Of a DNA stretch of 13,173 nucleotides, positions 12,528 through 13,173 are shown piece by piece. Numbering within the stretch: the stretch's first letter is position 1; every line of letters begins with the position of its first letter. The position numbers were made by a program, and so were the translations under genes. Origin of the DNA: Planctomycetaceae bacterium UBA6172 (lineage in GTDB: Bacteria > Planctomycetota > Planctomycetia > Pirellulales > Pirellulaceae); contig DITY01000248.1 of assembly GCA_002422955.1 (NCBI GenBank), positions 82,157 to 95,329 on the forward strand, in the 5' to 3' direction. The notes beneath the pieces are model-generated. The model saw only the letters and a program-made list of their open reading frames with translations, was not told the origin of the DNA and searched no databases.

Positions 12528-13173
12528 ATGACGTTATTGCTCCTGTTGGTGGCGATGCTGGTGTTGTTGGCGATCCGCATCCCGGTCGTGTTCGCGATGT
12601 TGCTGCCCTGTCTCGGTTATGTCATCGCCAGCGAAGAGATCACCTTGGGGGTGGCGATCCAGCGGACCGTCGCCGGGGTCGATAGCTTTCCGCTGTTGGC
12701 CGCGCCGTTGTTCGTGATGACCGGCTTCCTGGCCAATGCGGCGGGGTTGGCCGACCGCCTGTTCCGCTTGCTGTTCTGGATGTTCGGCCGCGTGCCCGGC
12801 AGCCTCGCTTACGTCAACGTCGCCAGCAGCGTGATGTTTTCTTGGATGAGCGGGGCTGCGATCGCCGACGCCGCCGGTTTGGGTTCGATCCTCGTTCCGG
12901 CGATGCGGAAAGCGGGCTACGACGCGGGGTTCGCCTTGGGTCTGACCGGCGCTTCCTCGATGATCGGGCCGATCATGCCCCCCAGCATCCCGGCGATCAT
13001 CTACGCCGTAACCGCCGGGGTCTCGGTCGGCGGTCTGTTTTTTGCCGGGGTCGTTCCGGCGCTGGTTCTCGCCGCCGTGCTGTCGGTGCAGGTTTATTTT
13101 CATGTGCGGCGTTATCCGCCGCAGGGAGACATGGGTGCCACCGACCGCCCCCGCGACGACGGCCGCGAGGCGA
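12528..13173 (+). CDS. dctM: TRAP transporter large permease (DctM family), N-terminal half
   Basis: 215 residues are visible of a protein usually about 430 long; the gene runs off the right edge. Residues 1-30 form the first hydrophobic helix, with IRIPVVFAMLLPCLGY. VDSFPLLAAPLFVMTGFLAN (51-70), VMFSWMSGAAIADAAGLGSI (102-121) and MIGPIMPPSIPAIIYAVTAG (145-164) are family hallmarks. The MSGAAIAD and IGPIMPPSI loops lie at the Na+ and substrate sites of the elevator-type transport domain. ATG at 12528 follows GAGG (12516-12519, overlapping the dctQ stop) with an 8-base spacer. The last visible residues, after about 196, are hydrophilic and Asp/Arg-rich, and probably form the central cytoplasmic loop. 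It forms one operon with dctP and dctQ. Confidence 0.95.
   Translation, partial: MTLLLLLVAMLVLLAIRIPVVFAMLLPCLGYVIASEEITLGVAIQRTVAGVDSFPLLAAPLFVMTGFLANAAGLADRLFRLLFWMFGRVPGSLAYVNVASSVMFSWMSGAAIADAAGLGSILVPAMRKAGYDAGFALGLTGASSMIGPIMPPSIPAIIYAVTAGVSVGGLFFAGVVPALVLAAVLSVQVYFHVRRYPPQGDMGATDRPRDDGREA

Noticed and set aside
12534..13103. 189-codon minus-strand ORF rich in His, Gln, Asp and Arg
   Set aside because: Exact reverse shadow of dctM; low-complexity composition results from the hydrophobic codons on the other strand.

Overview
The window is GC-rich chromosomal DNA, densely coding on both strands in short alternating blocks. It looks like a diderm environmental bacterium, most likely a planctomycete of the Pirellulales type (inference). 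Reasons: an LpxK lipid A kinase; a Tat-exported sugar isomerase of the kind abundant in planctomycetes; a large zinc-ribbon/membrane protein with a proline-rich middle; a radical SAM protein with the CNLRCQGCW core; and rsmH lying outside any mraZ/ftsL/ftsI division-cell-wall cluster. No tRNA, rRNA, CRISPR array, phage gene or insertion sequence was seen.

Layout. Minus strand, 1-5404: the N-terminal third of a radical SAM enzyme (cut by the left edge), an unrecognised 676-residue zinc-ribbon membrane protein, then lpxK preceded by an exported cyclophilin-like protein in one transcription unit. Plus strand, 5540-6307: rsmD. Minus strand, 6259-8204: rsmH, overlapped by 4 bases with an upstream Tat-signal sugar isomerase/epimerase. 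Plus strand, 8277-9710: a DASS/SLC13 sodium-coupled anion transporter. Minus strand, 9751-10263: a TatB-like and a 57-residue TatA-like protein. Plus strand, 10806-13173: dctP-dctQ-dctM of a TRAP transporter, with dctM cut by the right edge.

How the genes fit together. RsmD and RsmH both methylate 16S rRNA (m2G966 and m4C1402 in E. coli numbering); their genes converge and overlap tail to tail by 49 bp. The right half is about envelope transport: two unrelated secondary transporters for organic anions (DASS and TRAP) flank a tatA/tatB-like pair, and two predicted Tat substrates (the isomerase and the TRAP binding lipoprotein) lie within 3 kb of that pair. No tatC is in the window.

I see no clearly new multi-gene system. 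The best leads are: the double-strand-coded acidic Ser-Glu/Ser-Asp tails of RsmD and RsmH; RsmD with CPPY in place of the usual (N/D)PPY motif; a cyclophilin domain that has lost its catalytic Arg; a DASS carrier with Gly in its second SNT motif; a Tat-lipoprotein DctP with a Ser/Pro tail; and the uncharacterised 676-residue protein.
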